64,000 nt of DNA from an uncultured Eubacterium sp. (lineage in GTDB: Bacteria; Bacillota; Clostridia; Lachnospirales; Lachnospiraceae). The notes under the pieces are model-generated. The model was not told where the DNA came from. It saw only the letters and a program-made list of their open reading frames with translations, and searched no databases. Location: contig CAMEVC010000006.1 in NCBI GenBank assembly GCA_945939115.1, positions 24,036-88,035 of the forward strand. The letters are read 5' to 3'. Position numbers and translations under genes: made by a program. Position 1 is the stretch's first letter; every line of letters starts with the position of its first letter. Shown piece by piece: positions 36,516 through 44,807 of the stretch.

Positions 36516-39500
36516 TTACTTAAAGTACTTAACACCTGACTCAAATATTCTGATATCCTGTTCTCCATAGATATTAACTGCAACTGAATCGCCGCGTCTC
36601 TCTGAATGAGCCATCTTACCTAAGCATCTTCCATCAGGACTTGTGATACCTTCAATAGACATATATGAACCATTGATGTTCCATTCCTCATCCATAGAAA
36701 CATTACCATCTATATCGCAATACTGTGTAGCGACCTGTCCGTTGGCAAAAAGCTTATCGAGCCATTCCTTCGGTGCAACGAATCTTCCCTCACCATGTGA
36801 AGCAGGATTGCAGTATACTCCTCCAAGCTCAGCATCAGCAAGCCATGGGCTTAAATTACTGACCACCTTAGTGTATACCATCTTAGATATATGACGGTTG
36901 ATAGTATTAAATGTCAGTGTTGGTGACTGTGCATCCTGTCCTGTAATCTTACCATTAGGGACAAGTCCCAGCTTAATAAGAGCCTGGAAACCATTACATA
37001 TACCAAGAGCAAGTCCGTCTCTCTCATTGAGGAGCTTCTCAACAGCCTCCTTCATCTTAGCGTTACGGAATGCAGTTGCAAAGAACTTGGCAGAACCATC
37101 CGGTTCATCACCTGCCGAGAAACCTCCTGGGAACATAATAATCTGTGCCTGATTGATAGCCTTCTCAAATTCATCAACAGACTCTCTTATGCTCTCTGCA
37201 TCAAGATTCTTAAACACCTTTACTATTGTATCTGCTCCAGCTCTCTCAAAGGCTTTAGCACTGTCATATTCACAGTTTGTTCCCGGAAATACAGGAATAA
37301 ACACTGTAGGCTTAGCAACCTTATTCTTGCATATGTGTATGTTCTTAGCATCATAGAGTTCAGCTTCAACAGGAGTTGTATCCTTAGAAACCTTTGTCGG
37401 GAATACACCCTCAAGTGTATCAACCCATACACTTAAAGCTTCCTCAACATTAATAGATACTTCCTTGTATGTGAACTTACCATTATCTCTTACTGTGGCA
37501 ACCTTAGTGAAAGGAACCTTGATATCAGCAATCTTATCAGCAGGAACTTCAGCTACAATGCAGCCAAATGCAGGTGCAAAGAGGTCATCTTCCTTAATAT
37601 CTGAAGATATCTCAAATCCAAACTTATTACCAAATGCCATCTTGCTGAGTGCAGGAACAAGTCCGTTAGCATCAAGAACATAGGCAGAAATAATAGTCTT
37701 ATTCTTAATAAGCTCATGAATAGCACTGTAAAGCTCCTTAACCTGCTCGAAATCAGGAAGCTCGTACTCATCCTTACTTATATCAAATCTTACAAGAATA
37801 TCCCCATCCTTCTTAAGCTCAGGAGTAATGATATCTCCCTCCTTAGCCACATCAATTGCAAATGAGCAGAGTGTTGGTGGAACATCAATATTCTCAAATG
37901 TTCCTGACATACTGTCCTTACCACCGATAGAAGGAAGTCCGAATCCCATCTGAGCCTCATAGGCACCAAGCAACGCTGCAAATGGCTGGCTCCACTTAGA
38001 TGGATCTTCTGTCATTCTTCTGAAATATTCCTGATATGTAAATCTTATCTTGCTGTAATCACCACCGGCAGCAACAATCTTAGCTACAGAATCTGTCACA
38101 GCATATATTGCCCCGTGATATGGACTCCATGATGAAAGATATGGATCAAATCCATATGACATCATTGTAACTGTATCGCATTTACCCTTAAGTACAGGGA
38201 GCTTAGCAACCATGCTCTGTGTCTCTGTAAGCTGGTACTTTCCTCCATATGGCATATATACCGAACCTGCTCCAATAGAGCCGTCAAATCTTTCCACAAG
38301 CCCCTTCTGTGAGCATTCATTGAGGTCGGCTAAAGTCTTTAACCACTTGCCTCTCACATCTGTAACCTTAACAGGCTTTAAGTAATCATCCTCCTGTGAA
38401 GGAATATCAACTAATACCTTAGTCTCCTGATGTGCTCCGTTAGTATCGAGGAAAGCTCTTGAGATATTAACTATATCCTTTCCTCTCCAGTTAAGCACAA
38501 GTCTAGGTTCCTCTGTAACCACAGCAACCTCAACTGCCTCCAGATTCTCCTCTGCTGCATAATCAAGAAATGCTTTAACATCCTTAGGGTCTACAACTAC
38601 TGCCATTCTCTCCTGTGATTCAGAGATAGCAAGCTCTGTACCATCAAGACCCTCATACTTCTTAGGAACCTTGTCAAGGTCTACTTTAAGACCTGCTGCA
38701 AGCTCTCCTATAGCAACTGAAACTCCACCTGCACCGAAGTCGTTACATTTCTTAATAAGCTTAGTAACCTCAGGCCTTCTGAAGAGTCTCTGCATCTTAC
38801 GCTCTGTAGGTGCATTACCCTTCTGAACCTCAGCTCCACAGGTTTCAATTGACTTCTCTGTATGAACCTTAGATGAACCTGTAGCTCCGCCACAGCCATC
38901 ACGTCCCGTTCTTCCACCAAGAAGAATAATAATATCACCAGGGTCAGAATTCTCTCTCTTAACCGCACTTCTTGGAGCGGCAGCAATAACCGCACCAATC
39001 TCCATTCTCTTAGCCACATAATCAGGATGATATATCTCCTTGACATAACCTGTGGCAAGTCCTATCTGGTTACCATATGAACTATATCCGTGAGCTGCGC
39101 CTGTTACAAGCTTTCTCTGAGGAAGCTTACCGTGAAGTGTCTCAGATACAGGTACTGTAGGGTCAGCCGCACCTGTTATTCTCATAGCCTGATATACATA
39201 AGTACGTCCTGACAATGGGTCTCTGATCGCTCCTCCAAGACAAGTTGCAGCACCACCAAATGGCTCTATCTCAGTAGGATGGTTGTGTGTCTCATTCTTA
39301 AAGTTTACAAGCCACTCCTCTGTCTTTCCGTCAATCTCAACAGGTACAACAATACTGCAGGCATTAATCTCATCAGATTCTTCCTGGTCAGCAAGTTTTC
39401 CCTCAGCCTTCAGCTTCTTAGCTCCCATCAATGCCAAATCCATAAGGCACACAAACTTATCCTTGCGGTCCTTGTAGATTTCTGCCCTGTCTGAAAGATA

Positions 39501-40268
39501 CTTGTTGTATGTAGCCTCCATAGGTGCTCTGTAGAATCCATCCTTAAACTTAACCTCTGTAAGCTCTGTTGCAAATGTTGTGTGACGGCAGTGATCTGAC
39601 CAGTATGTATCAAGAACTCTTATCTCCGTCATAGAAGGATCACGTTTCTCTTCATTAGCAAAATACTCCTGAATAAACTTGAAATCCTTAAAAGTCATGG
39701 CAAGTCCTAAAGAATCATAAAGCTTCTTAAGCTCATCCTCAGGCATATCCTTAAATCCATCAAAATATTTAACATCAGCAGGAATACCAAACTCTGTAAC
39801 AAGTGTTTCCGGAATATCCTCTGCGGCCTCTCTGGAGTCCACAGGATTAATACAATGCTCCTTTACCTTGTTTTTCTCCTCTTCTGTTATGTCTCCTGTT
39901 AGTACATATGTAACTGCTGTCTTGATTACAGGAGTCTCGTTCTCATTAAAAAATTTAACACACTGCTCTGCTGAATCAGCTCTCTGATCAAACTGGCCAG
40001 GAAGATACTCAACTGAGAATACGAAATCATCTTGTCCCACAGGGAAGCTTCCCTCATAGACATCATCTACCGGTGGTTCAGAAAAAACAGTAGTAAGTGC
40101 CTTTTTATATGTTTCCTCTGAAAGATTCTCAATATCATAACGAATGAGAACTCTTACATCAGTGATTGTCTTAATACCAAGATATCCGCTTATCTCCTCA
40201 AGTAATTCCTTTGCATTAACTGCAAATGCTTTCTTTTTTTCAACAAAAACTCTCTTAACGCTACTCAT
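36516..40268 (-). CDS. purL: Phosphoribosylformylglycinamidine synthase, fused PurL/PurQ
   Basis: A 1250-residue single-chain FGAM synthase. The N-terminal part (about 1-160) is the PurS-like region, then two AIR-synthase repeats (FKNETHNHPTEIEPFGGAAT, SIGGKDSMSG, and DFGAGGVSVAIGELAAGLKV), and a C-terminal class I glutamine amidotransferase with PGGFSAGDEPDG, GICNGFQALIKLGL (nucleophile Cys) and NPASHGEGRF. It converts FGAR to FGAM in purine synthesis using glutamine and ATP. Most Gram-positives split this into PurS/Q/L, but clostridia carry the long form. Ribosome site AGGAGG. No riboswitch seen in the 76-base gap upstream. Confidence 0.97.
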   Translation of the reverse strand: MSSVKRVFVEKKKAFAVNAKELLEEISGYLGIKTITDVRVLIRYDIENLSEETYKKALTTVFSEPPVDDVYEGSFPVGQDDFVFSVEYLPGQFDQRADSAEQCVKFFNENETPVIKTAVTYVLTGDITEEEKNKVKEHCINPVDSREAAEDIPETLVTEFGIPADVKYFDGFKDMPEDELKKLYDSLGLAMTFKDFKFIQEYFANEEKRDPSMTEIRVLDTYWSDHCRHTTFATELTEVKFKDGFYRAPMEATYNKYLSDRAEIYKDRKDKFVCLMDLALMGAKKLKAEGKLADQEESDEINACSIVVPVEIDGKTEEWLVNFKNETHNHPTEIEPFGGAATCLGGAIRDPLSGRTYVYQAMRITGAADPTVPVSETLHGKLPQRKLVTGAAHGYSSYGNQIGLATGYVKEIYHPDYVAKRMEIGAVIAAAPRSAVKRENSDPGDIIILLGGRTGRDGCGGATGSSKVHTEKSIETCGAEVQKGNAPTERKMQRLFRRPEVTKLIKKCNDFGAGGVSVAIGELAAGLKVDLDKVPKKYEGLDGTELAISESQERMAVVVDPKDVKAFLDYAAEENLEAVEVAVVTEEPRLVLNWRGKDIVNISRAFLDTNGAHQETKVLVDIPSQEDDYLKPVKVTDVRGKWLKTLADLNECSQKGLVERFDGSIGAGSVYMPYGGKYQLTETQSMVAKLPVLKGKCDTVTMMSYGFDPYLSSWSPYHGAIYAVTDSVAKIVAAGGDYSKIRFTYQEYFRRMTEDPSKWSQPFAALLGAYEAQMGFGLPSIGGKDSMSGTFENIDVPPTLCSFAIDVAKEGDIITPELKKDGDILVRFDISKDEYELPDFEQVKELYSAIHELIKNKTIISAYVLDANGLVPALSKMAFGNKFGFEISSDIKEDDLFAPAFGCIVAEVPADKIADIKVPFTKVATVRDNGKFTYKEVSINVEEALSVWVDTLEGVFPTKVSKDTTPVEAELYDAKNIHICKNKVAKPTVFIPVFPGTNCEYDSAKAFERAGADTIVKVFKNLDAESIRESVDEFEKAINQAQIIMFPGGFSAGDEPDGSAKFFATAFRNAKMKEAVEKLLNERDGLALGICNGFQALIKLGLVPNGKITGQDAQSPTLTFNTINRHISKMVYTKVVSNLSPWLADAELGGVYCNPASHGEGRFVAPKEWLDKLFANGQVATQYCDIDGNVSMDEEWNINGSYMSIEGITSPDGRCLGKMAHSERRGDSVAVNIYGEQDIRIFESGVKYFK

Positions 40269-40344
40269 TTCTTCCTCCTGAGATTAGTTATATTAATTGT
40301 TAACATTCAATCATTGTATCATATGACAGCACATTTTCAAATAA

Positions 40345-41280
40345 TTATTCGTGCATTCTTCTGATTATCTTATAAACCACCTGATTTCCCATAACAGTAG
40401 GCCCTGTATGTGCAAAGAATACTATTCCGTCAGTCTGGGATATAATCTCGCTCTTAACAGTGCCCTCACAAGGGTCAATAATCTGTGCTATCAGCTCCCC
40501 GTGAAGCACCGGGTCTCCCGGGTCTTTCAGCCTTCTGTAGAAGCCTGCGTCATAGGTCTTGACAGCCATCAGATCATATTCGTTGATAACACTGGCAATA
40601 TAACCGCTGTGATTATTATACTTAAGTATTCCCATTCTTGTAAGAAAACGAAGAACCGATGATACTGCCTGTCTTGCAGACTTTTCATCAATCATATCGG
40701 TACTGTTCGTATATATCGAAAATGCATTGGTTCCGTTCATCTGCCAGTTATAATTGAGAGTTACCGTATCCATCGGCTTAGGCTTTCTTATAACAACATA
40801 CTGAAGGCCGAACAGATTGGCAAGACTGGCACTCTGAAATCCTGTATCCATCATCTTGACATGCGGAATAAAATCTCCGGGCATATAAAAACTTGCAAAC
40901 TGAATTCCATAACTGTATCCTTTGATTCTTTCAAAGAGAGTTCCTGCTATCTGCTTAGTGGTATCTCCATTGACGTCCCCCGGAAAAACCCTGTTGATAT
41001 CTGAATTGTCGGTAGGCCAGAACCTCTTTCCCACATTCATTGAAAATCTGTTGACAGATGGTATGACAAGAATCTCATGATTGTGGGATATTGCACCATG
41101 AGCCTCAAGCTCCTTCAGTGCCTTAACAAGCTGTGAGCATATATAAAGCTGCTGTATCTCATTACCGCGGAGTGCGCCGACAATACACGCAGACTTCTCG
41201 CCACCGCCGAATCTGTATCCCTCAATCTGAAAATCTTCTCTGTATATTCCCTTTAATGAGTAAATTACTTCCTTCTTCAT
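40345..41280 (-). CDS. M14-type deacylase homologue lacking zinc ligands
   Basis: 311 residues of the succinylglutamate desuccinylase/aspartoacylase (M14) family, with the same RVFPGDVNGD segment as its neighbour and a C-terminal SQTDGIVFFAHTGPTVMGNQ. But the HxxE motif is GALRGNEIQQ (Arg in place of His), the second His motif (DIHS in the neighbour) reads IQFASFYMPG, and the catalytic Glu region is not recognisable. It is probably not a working zinc hydrolase. Its start codon overlaps the neighbour's end by one base, so the two are likely made together and may form a complex. Confidence 0.78.
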   Translation of the reverse strand: MKKEVIYSLKGIYREDFQIEGYRFGGGEKSACIVGALRGNEIQQLYICSQLVKALKELEAHGAISHNHEILVIPSVNRFSMNVGKRFWPTDNSDINRVFPGDVNGDTTKQIAGTLFERIKGYSYGIQFASFYMPGDFIPHVKMMDTGFQSASLANLFGLQYVVIRKPKPMDTVTLNYNWQMNGTNAFSIYTNSTDMIDEKSARQAVSSVLRFLTRMGILKYNNHSGYIASVINEYDLMAVKTYDAGFYRRLKDPGDPVLHGELIAQIIDPCEGTVKSEIISQTDGIVFFAHTGPTVMGNQVVYKIIRRMHE

Positions 41281-42215
41281 TATCTGCCACCATAAACTCT
41301 AGCAATAAGAGCTCCTTTGTGAACCACCGGATTCTCCCTTAATGTAAATATAATTCCATCTGTAGGTGATTCAATTCTCTGTATAATCCTGCCCTCTATA
41401 GGCTCAATAATATCTCCAATGTGTGTACCCATTCCAATTCTGCCCATGGACTCAACTGCAGAAACAAAAATTCCACTCTCTCTGGCTGTCAGAAATGATA
41501 CCTCTCCCTCTGTAGATATAATAGGCTTCTTAACCTCCTTCGGCTCATCATCCCATATTCCCATATTCGCCATAAGATTAAAGATACCGTCCACAATATC
41601 CCTGCAGTACCCGGTTGAAATTCTATTACCTACTCCCATCTCTGTAACCAGTGTCGGTACTCCCAGACGATTGAGGCTGTATGCCAGTGTAGCATCAAGT
41701 ACAGTAATTGATGAATAAATCCATACAAACTCAGCATTCATCATTCTGGCATAAGGCAGGAGCTTCTCCTGATTATCCTCATTGATTCTCACCTGCGGCA
41801 TCTCGTTGACAAATATATTGCTGGAATGGATATCTATACACAGATTACTTCCAATAATATCCTCCACAATGCCTGATGCCACATATTCAGCCATAGCTCC
41901 ATTATTATCCCCCGGAAAAACCCTGTTCATATCAAGGTCAAACATAGGAATTCCTCTTGAACCGGTATCAATTCCCAGCGGATTAATATCAGGATAAATG
42001 TCTACTATTCCCTTAAGCTTATTCTTCTCTCTCTCAATCCTTCTTACAATCTCATAACAGACATACTGACCGTCCAGTTCATCTCCATGTGTTCCTGTTA
42101 CTATAGATATTCTCGGCGCATTCTCTCCGGTTTCCTCCTCATTCATAAGTCTGTTCTTCCTGACAATAAGTCTTTCATGAACCGGCAGTTCTACCGAAAC
42201 AACTTCTTCTATCAT
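41280..42215 (-). CDS. M14-type deacylase, succinylglutamate desuccinylase/aspartoacylase family
   Basis: 311 residues with the zinc ligands intact: IVTGTHGDELDGQY (HxxE), CIDIHSSNIF and a catalytic Glu in TLVTEMGVGNR. The rest includes MNRVFPGDNNG and a C-terminal beta domain (ESPTDGIIFTLRENPVV). The family hydrolyses N-acyl amino acids or related amides. The neighbouring arginine genes are far away, so the substrate is unknown. It leads a coupled pair with the zinc-less homologue. Confidence 0.82.
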   Translation of the reverse strand: MIEEVVSVELPVHERLIVRKNRLMNEEETGENAPRISIVTGTHGDELDGQYVCYEIVRRIEREKNKLKGIVDIYPDINPLGIDTGSRGIPMFDLDMNRVFPGDNNGAMAEYVASGIVEDIIGSNLCIDIHSSNIFVNEMPQVRINEDNQEKLLPYARMMNAEFVWIYSSITVLDATLAYSLNRLGVPTLVTEMGVGNRISTGYCRDIVDGIFNLMANMGIWDDEPKEVKKPIISTEGEVSFLTARESGIFVSAVESMGRIGMGTHIGDIIEPIEGRIIQRIESPTDGIIFTLRENPVVHKGALIARVYGGR

Positions 42216-42266
42216 TATAATTCTCCCTGTATAAAGTAAAATAAATCACACCGCACAGGACAATCA

Positions 42267-43688
42267 CTACTCATCGTAATCCCTAAGAATAATTGTACTT
42301 GGCGTCTTCTTGATAAGAACATGTGAGAATACAGAACTAGGCATATAATTCTTATCATCCATAATGACCCTGCTTCCCGGATAAATGTGTTCTTTTACCT
42401 TAACAACAGCACTCTCTGACTCCTTAATAAGATTGTAGAGGGCTCTGCTGTGTTCCTCAAGCTTAGCTTTCTCTGCCATCTTAATTATCTTAGACTGCAT
42501 GACTCTCGTAACCATAGCCTTGTCATACTTCTCCGGCATGGTCTCTCTTATAGACTCAAACTTCTTGCCTGCCTGTTCAAATGTATCTATCTGGGTATCG
42601 ACCTCTTTCAGCTTCATAATCATCTCAGCGTACTCTCTGCGAATCTCTTTAGTTGAACCAACACGCAGTGAAGTCTTGACATTTGTTTCATGTCCGCAGG
42701 AGGTTGTAACAATACCCATAACTGCCGTCACATCTCCTCCGATAATAGAACCTCTCGGTCCCTCCACATATACCTTGCCATATGTAAGTATGTTGCAGTT
42801 AAGAACATAATTACACTTGAGATCTCCCTTTGCAAAAATTTCTGTATTCTCAAAGAATCTTCCTGAAATATTTCCCTCTGCCTGAATCTTTCCTGTATTC
42901 TTCGCGTTAACTCCATCCTTTAACACAATATCCTTCCCGGAAATAAGTGTTGCCCCCTCCACAAATCCTCCGACAAATATATTGCCCATAGCATGCACTG
43001 TTACTCCGCTGCGCACACATCCTGTAATACTTACATCTCCATTGAAATCAATATTACCAATACTAAGGTCAAGATTACCATCAATCTCATAGACATTAAC
43101 CACATTAAGGTCATAGTTGAAATACTCAACCTTACCGGAAATCGCTGCATATACTTCAAGCCCATCCTCAGAAGTCCTAAAACCCTTTCCATGAATATGA
43201 GGAAGATTCCTTCCCGGCTTAGGAACAAGAAGCTTTCCACATACATCATACCCAAATCCGCCTTTAGTTGGCTGGTGGTATCTGGTAAGCAGGTCGCCCT
43301 CCTCGACCTTTTCAAAATGCTTCAGATTGAAATAATCAACTGAACCATCCTCTCTGACTTTCGGCTTATTCTCATTAATCTTGTCAGTATTGAAGAAAAA
43401 CTCATAATAGCCGTCTTCTCCATTCTGAACTTCCTTACCTTCTGCCACAACTTCCGGTGTGTTGTATATTCTCTCAGAAACCATATGGCGAATCTTCTGC
43501 TCATCAATTCCTGTCTTAATGCCGTTCTGAGATAATTTATCCATAACCTCGTCAAATGAATAATCTTCTTCCGACTTTCCGAGCTTAATGGTGGCACTCA
43601 TGCGATCATCTGCAATATATATATATACTTCATGAATATCTAAATCATCTATATCTATTACATTGTCATTGGTTCTTGAGTCGTCCAT
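42267..43688 (-). CDS. FapA/DUF342-family protein
   Basis: 473 residues. An N-terminal part (about 60-160) with ERIYNTPEVVAEGKEVQNGE and GDLLTRYHQPTKGGFGYDVC is the DUF342 region. A beta-helix follows (GNLDLSIGNIDFNGDVSITG, GNIFVGGFVEGATLISGKDI, KIQAEGNISGRFFEN), then coiled coils (about 345-440). FapA is implicated in flagellar or membrane-shape functions, but family members occur in non-flagellate bacteria and no flagellar gene is here. It sits between the repeat protein and the M14 pair. Role unknown. Confidence 0.85.
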   Translation of the reverse strand: MDDSRTNDNVIDIDDLDIHEVYIYIADDRMSATIKLGKSEEDYSFDEVMDKLSQNGIKTGIDEQKIRHMVSERIYNTPEVVAEGKEVQNGEDGYYEFFFNTDKINENKPKVREDGSVDYFNLKHFEKVEEGDLLTRYHQPTKGGFGYDVCGKLLVPKPGRNLPHIHGKGFRTSEDGLEVYAAISGKVEYFNYDLNVVNVYEIDGNLDLSIGNIDFNGDVSITGCVRSGVTVHAMGNIFVGGFVEGATLISGKDIVLKDGVNAKNTGKIQAEGNISGRFFENTEIFAKGDLKCNYVLNCNILTYGKVYVEGPRGSIIGGDVTAVMGIVTTSCGHETNVKTSLRVGSTKEIRREYAEMIMKLKEVDTQIDTFEQAGKKFESIRETMPEKYDKAMVTRVMQSKIIKMAEKAKLEEHSRALYNLIKESESAVVKVKEHIYPGSRVIMDDKNYMPSSVFSHVLIKKTPSTIILRDYDE

Positions 43689-43749
43689 ACAACGCCTCCT
43701 TTCCGAAGGTTATATATTAATAATAAACTAATATCTGATAAACATATTT

Positions 43750-44685
43750 CTATCCTACACTGTACTTGAGAAGCCCATCCAGATTGCTTCCTCTCTCTAG
43801 CGCCAGTCTTATTGTCTCCATCTCCTTATATGTATATCTCGGGTCTGCATACAAAGAAACATCCACTCCACTTGAAAGTCCCATAAGAATCTCCTGTGAC
43901 TGTAATTCGTCAAGTGTCTGTTTGTCATCATCCCACTTATCAGATAATCTGTGTCTTGCCTGTTTCATTGCCACTGCATCAATAAATGGGTCAGCATAAG
44001 ACGAAACATCAATTCCCTCTTCAAGTCCGAGCCTTATCTGATGCATCTGCCCTGAAGAGAATCCTATCATTGTGTAGTACGAAACGTCAACACCGTTCTC
44101 CAATCCGAGCCTTATCTGTTCCATCTGCTCCCCTGTATACTCATGCAGAAGATACTGCGTTATATCAACGCAGCTGTGAATTCCTAATCTTATCTCATTG
44201 AGCTGGTATTCATCATAATTATCTTCCACAAAGAAGGTTAAATCTATATCCTCTTTCCTGGCAAGTCTTAACTGTCTTAACACTTCCCCTGAATAGCCCT
44301 TTCTGGCATATCTTGTCATATCGAAATTATATTTCTTAGCAAGTCTTATCTCTCTCATAACAGAATGGCTGAACTTAGGATTGCACACCTCATCTAAATC
44401 AATCCCGATTCTCTCTGCTTCCTTAAGTTCATCTATCTGCATGTTATCATATTCCGGGTCTGCAAATCTGCTTACATCAAGCCCTTCCTCAACTCCAATA
44501 CGGAGTGATTTCATCTGTGCAGCATTAAAATCCGGTGTGCAATACAGGGAAACATCAATACCATTCTCAATTCCCCTTATAATCTCCATAGTCTGAAGCT
44601 CATCAAAACCCAGTGACATCCACACACGCCTGTCCTGCGTTTTGTTGTCTATATTCTTAATAATCTCATCATTCACGTTCTGCAT
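43750..44685 (-). CDS. Protein of about ten 26-residue repeats
   Basis: About 311 residues made almost entirely of repeats with 26-residue period. Good copies are YTGEQMEQIRLGLENGVDVS and FSSGQMHQIRLGLEEGIDVS; each has QM-x-x-I-R-x-G-x-x-x-G-x-D-(V/I)-S-x-Y-x-(D)-P. One copy near residue 230 is interrupted by an insert (RHRLSDKWDDDKQTLDELQS). The repeat is helical, so a superhelical binding scaffold is likely. No signal peptide. I recognise no named family. The ATG at 44685 has GGGAG eight bases upstream; an ATG at 44700 has none. Upstream of the FapA gene. Confidence 0.75.
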   Translation of the reverse strand: MQNVNDEIIKNIDNKTQDRRVWMSLGFDELQTMEIIRGIENGIDVSLYCTPDFNAAQMKSLRIGVEEGLDVSRFADPEYDNMQIDELKEAERIGIDLDEVCNPKFSHSVMREIRLAKKYNFDMTRYARKGYSGEVLRQLRLARKEDIDLTFFVEDNYDEYQLNEIRLGIHSCVDITQYLLHEYTGEQMEQIRLGLENGVDVSYYTMIGFSSGQMHQIRLGLEEGIDVSSYADPFIDAVAMKQARHRLSDKWDDDKQTLDELQSQEILMGLSSGVDVSLYADPRYTYKEMETIRLALERGSNLDGLLKYSVG

Positions 44686-44807
44686 AAGCCCATCTCCCAT
44701 TATCCAACCAGATTAATAACTAAATCCGTAGCTCATTTATATTTAATTAAATTCTACCACACATAAAAAGTAACTACAAGTTCCAAGATTATTTATGTTG
44801 ATTTTTG

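Noticed and set aside
40269..40344. Purine riboswitch before purL
   Set aside because: Only 76 bases separate the genes and no purine aptamer core is seen.
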